Shown here: piece by piece, positions 62,917 to 64,000 of the stretch | How the letters are laid out: each line of letters begins with the position of its first letter | Position numbering within the stretch: position 1 is the stretch's first letter | Origin: Flavobacterium collinsii | GTDB lineage: Bacteria; Bacteroidota; Bacteroidia; Flavobacteriales; Flavobacteriaceae | Direction of reading: 5' to 3' | NCBI RefSeq assembly: GCF_902804485.1 | Contig: NZ_CADCST010000078.1 | Location: 93,485 to 157,484, forward strand | DNA length: 64,000 bases | The notes under the pieces: model-generated | What the model saw: the letters and a program-made list of their open reading frames with translations, nothing else | What the model was told of the DNA's origin: nothing | Database searches by the model: none | Made by a program: the position numbers and the translations under genes

Positions 62917-64000
62917 ATGGTATCATACAAATTTACACTAAAAGCAACACCAAATGTACAAGGTGAGTATTTTATCAATCTTGTATTAATCAAAGACAGA
63001 ATAAATACGAGTTTATCAATCAAAAAAAAAATGCAAGCATGAAGATTGGTCATTTGAAACAGAACCCCTTAAAAAATCACACAAAGAATACAAGCAAATT
63101 AATGATCTGATTGAAAAATATTCGGGTCATATCAACAATATTATTCACGAATTTGAATTAGATGATACTCCATTCACCTTACAAGACATTGTAACAAAAT
63201 TCAAAAAAGATTCAGGAAAACAGCAACCAGTAAGCTATACTACTTTTCACGAAAGTTTAATCGAAGAAATTAAAAATGCAGGAAAACTGTCAACCAGCAA
63301 TATTGAAAAGGAAACCTTAAAATCGATTCAATTGTTTTTCAATAGAACAGAAATCACTTTTAGAGATTTATCAGTAGACTCAATCTATAAATATCAATCA
63401 TTTTTAAATGGTAAGAACAACAGCCAAAGCACAATTGGAATAAGAATTCGTACTTTAAGAGCCGTTTTCAACAAAGCTATTAAACGTGAAATCATTCCTG
63501 CAACAATATATCCTTTTGATAAATTTAAAGTATCAAAAATTAAAGAAAGCGGTAAAAAAGAATATTTATCTGAAAAAGAACTTGAATTATTGAAAAATGC
63601 ACAATTGCTAAAAAAAAATGACATTATTGCAAGAGATATGTTTTTGCTAAGTTTTTATGGGAGAGGAATTAATTTCATTGATTTAATGCAATTAAAAAAA
63701 ACAGATTTATACAAAGAAACAATTACCTATAAAAGAAGTAAAATCGAGGTAATAGTAAATTTTAACATAAATAATTTCTGGAAACAGAAAATTGAAGAAT
63801 ATACTTCACCAGTCGATTCAATCTATTTGTTTAATATCGTTCATAATAATCAGAACTCCAAAATTTATATAAATAATAGAAAAAGAAAATATCTCAAAAT
63901 TCATATAAACACACCTCTTAAAAAAATTATTACCGATTTAGACATTCAAAAGAAAATCACCTACTATTGCGCAAGGCATTCATTTGCCACGATTCTAAAG
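62917..64000 (+). pseudogene. Tyrosine recombinase (integrase) with a frameshift in a poly-A run, 3' end outside the window
   Basis: ATG 62917 opens MVSYKFTLKATPNVQGEYFI then NLVLIKDRINTSLSIKKK, an arm-binding-like N-terminus, and stops at 63043-63045. The matching continuation (CKHEDWSFETEPLKKSHKEY) is in the next frame, entered at the ten-A run 63022-63031; from there the frame is open to the window edge. It has a SAM-like core-binding domain (about 85-190) and a catalytic region with YGRGINFIDLMQL (first Arg) and TYYCARHSFAT (second catalytic block). The active-site Tyr lies past the edge. It may be a pseudogene, or it may be read by slippage on the A-run. Confidence 0.75.

Overview
The window looks like a chromosomal segment of a Flavobacterium-type bacterium (Bacteroidota, Flavobacteriia). 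It is AT-rich. Many promoters carry a TAnnTTTG -7 box, and Shine-Dalgarno sites are mostly weak. Gene content and order (ftsX-DUF3098-uppP-truB, pyrH-frr, pdxA-DUF177-rpmF-fabH-accB-accC, FecR/TonB receptor loci, DUF5686) are typical of the group. Taxonomy is inferred from gene content only.

Layout. 1-4.1 kb: an edge-truncated alpha/beta hydrolase, a repeat-rich spacer and leuS. 4.2-8.5 kb: ftsX, a DUF3098 protein, uppP, truB and a secreted gluzincin-like protein. 8.5-10.5 kb: a short transcript unit with a 25-codon ORF, then an overlapping PhyH-type dioxygenase/thioredoxin-like pair. 10.7-14.7 kb: pyrH, frr and a DUF5686 outer-membrane protein. 15-23 kb: a CPA2 antiporter, a LytS/LytTR-type pair, an SMR exporter, an RND/MMPL exporter and a TPR-like secreted protein. 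23-34.7 kb: a candidate structured RNA, asnS, a GxxExxY protein inside short repeats, rpoN, tdk, rsmI, a HopJ-family gene, recJ, an MFS gene and a hydrolase. 34.8-43 kb: a Cys-cluster protein, a seven-haem lipoprotein cytochrome, lpxH, a PTPS/QueD enzyme, an enoyl-CoA hydratase, tRNA-Ala(GGC), two 58-codon membrane proteins and an envelope operon (FAD oxidase, mtgA, lpxR-like). 43-51 kb: an S9 peptidase, then a regulatory island. 51-57 kb: the fatty-acid/pyridoxal/riboflavin block. 57-62.6 kb: a decayed gene, an outer-membrane beta-barrel, and an ECF sigma / FecR anti-sigma / TonB-dependent receptor operon.

Two places stand out. First, at 45.4-50.9 kb a hybrid histidine kinase (H, D and HPt modules) converges on a sigma-54 activator, which is followed by five tandem paralogous small secreted proteins of PepSY-like appearance. 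With rpoN also present in the window, this reads as a possible phosphorelay-controlled envelope system. Second, at 62.7 kb the 3' part of a CAU-anticodon tRNA (anticodon arm to discriminator) stands alone without its D-arm. It is followed by a tyrosine recombinase whose frame shifts in a run of ten A. This is the attachment-site end of an integrated element that continues beyond the right edge.

Spacers repeatedly carry short interspersed repeats (CACGAA-type inverted repeats, TCTAAAATC tandem repeats, GCTCCGCCGGAGC palindromes). Four gene pairs are joined by the 1-nt TAATG stop/start overlap, suggesting translational coupling. Several start sites were placed at an internal Met that fits the signal peptide, the domain boundary or a promoter better than the longest frame.
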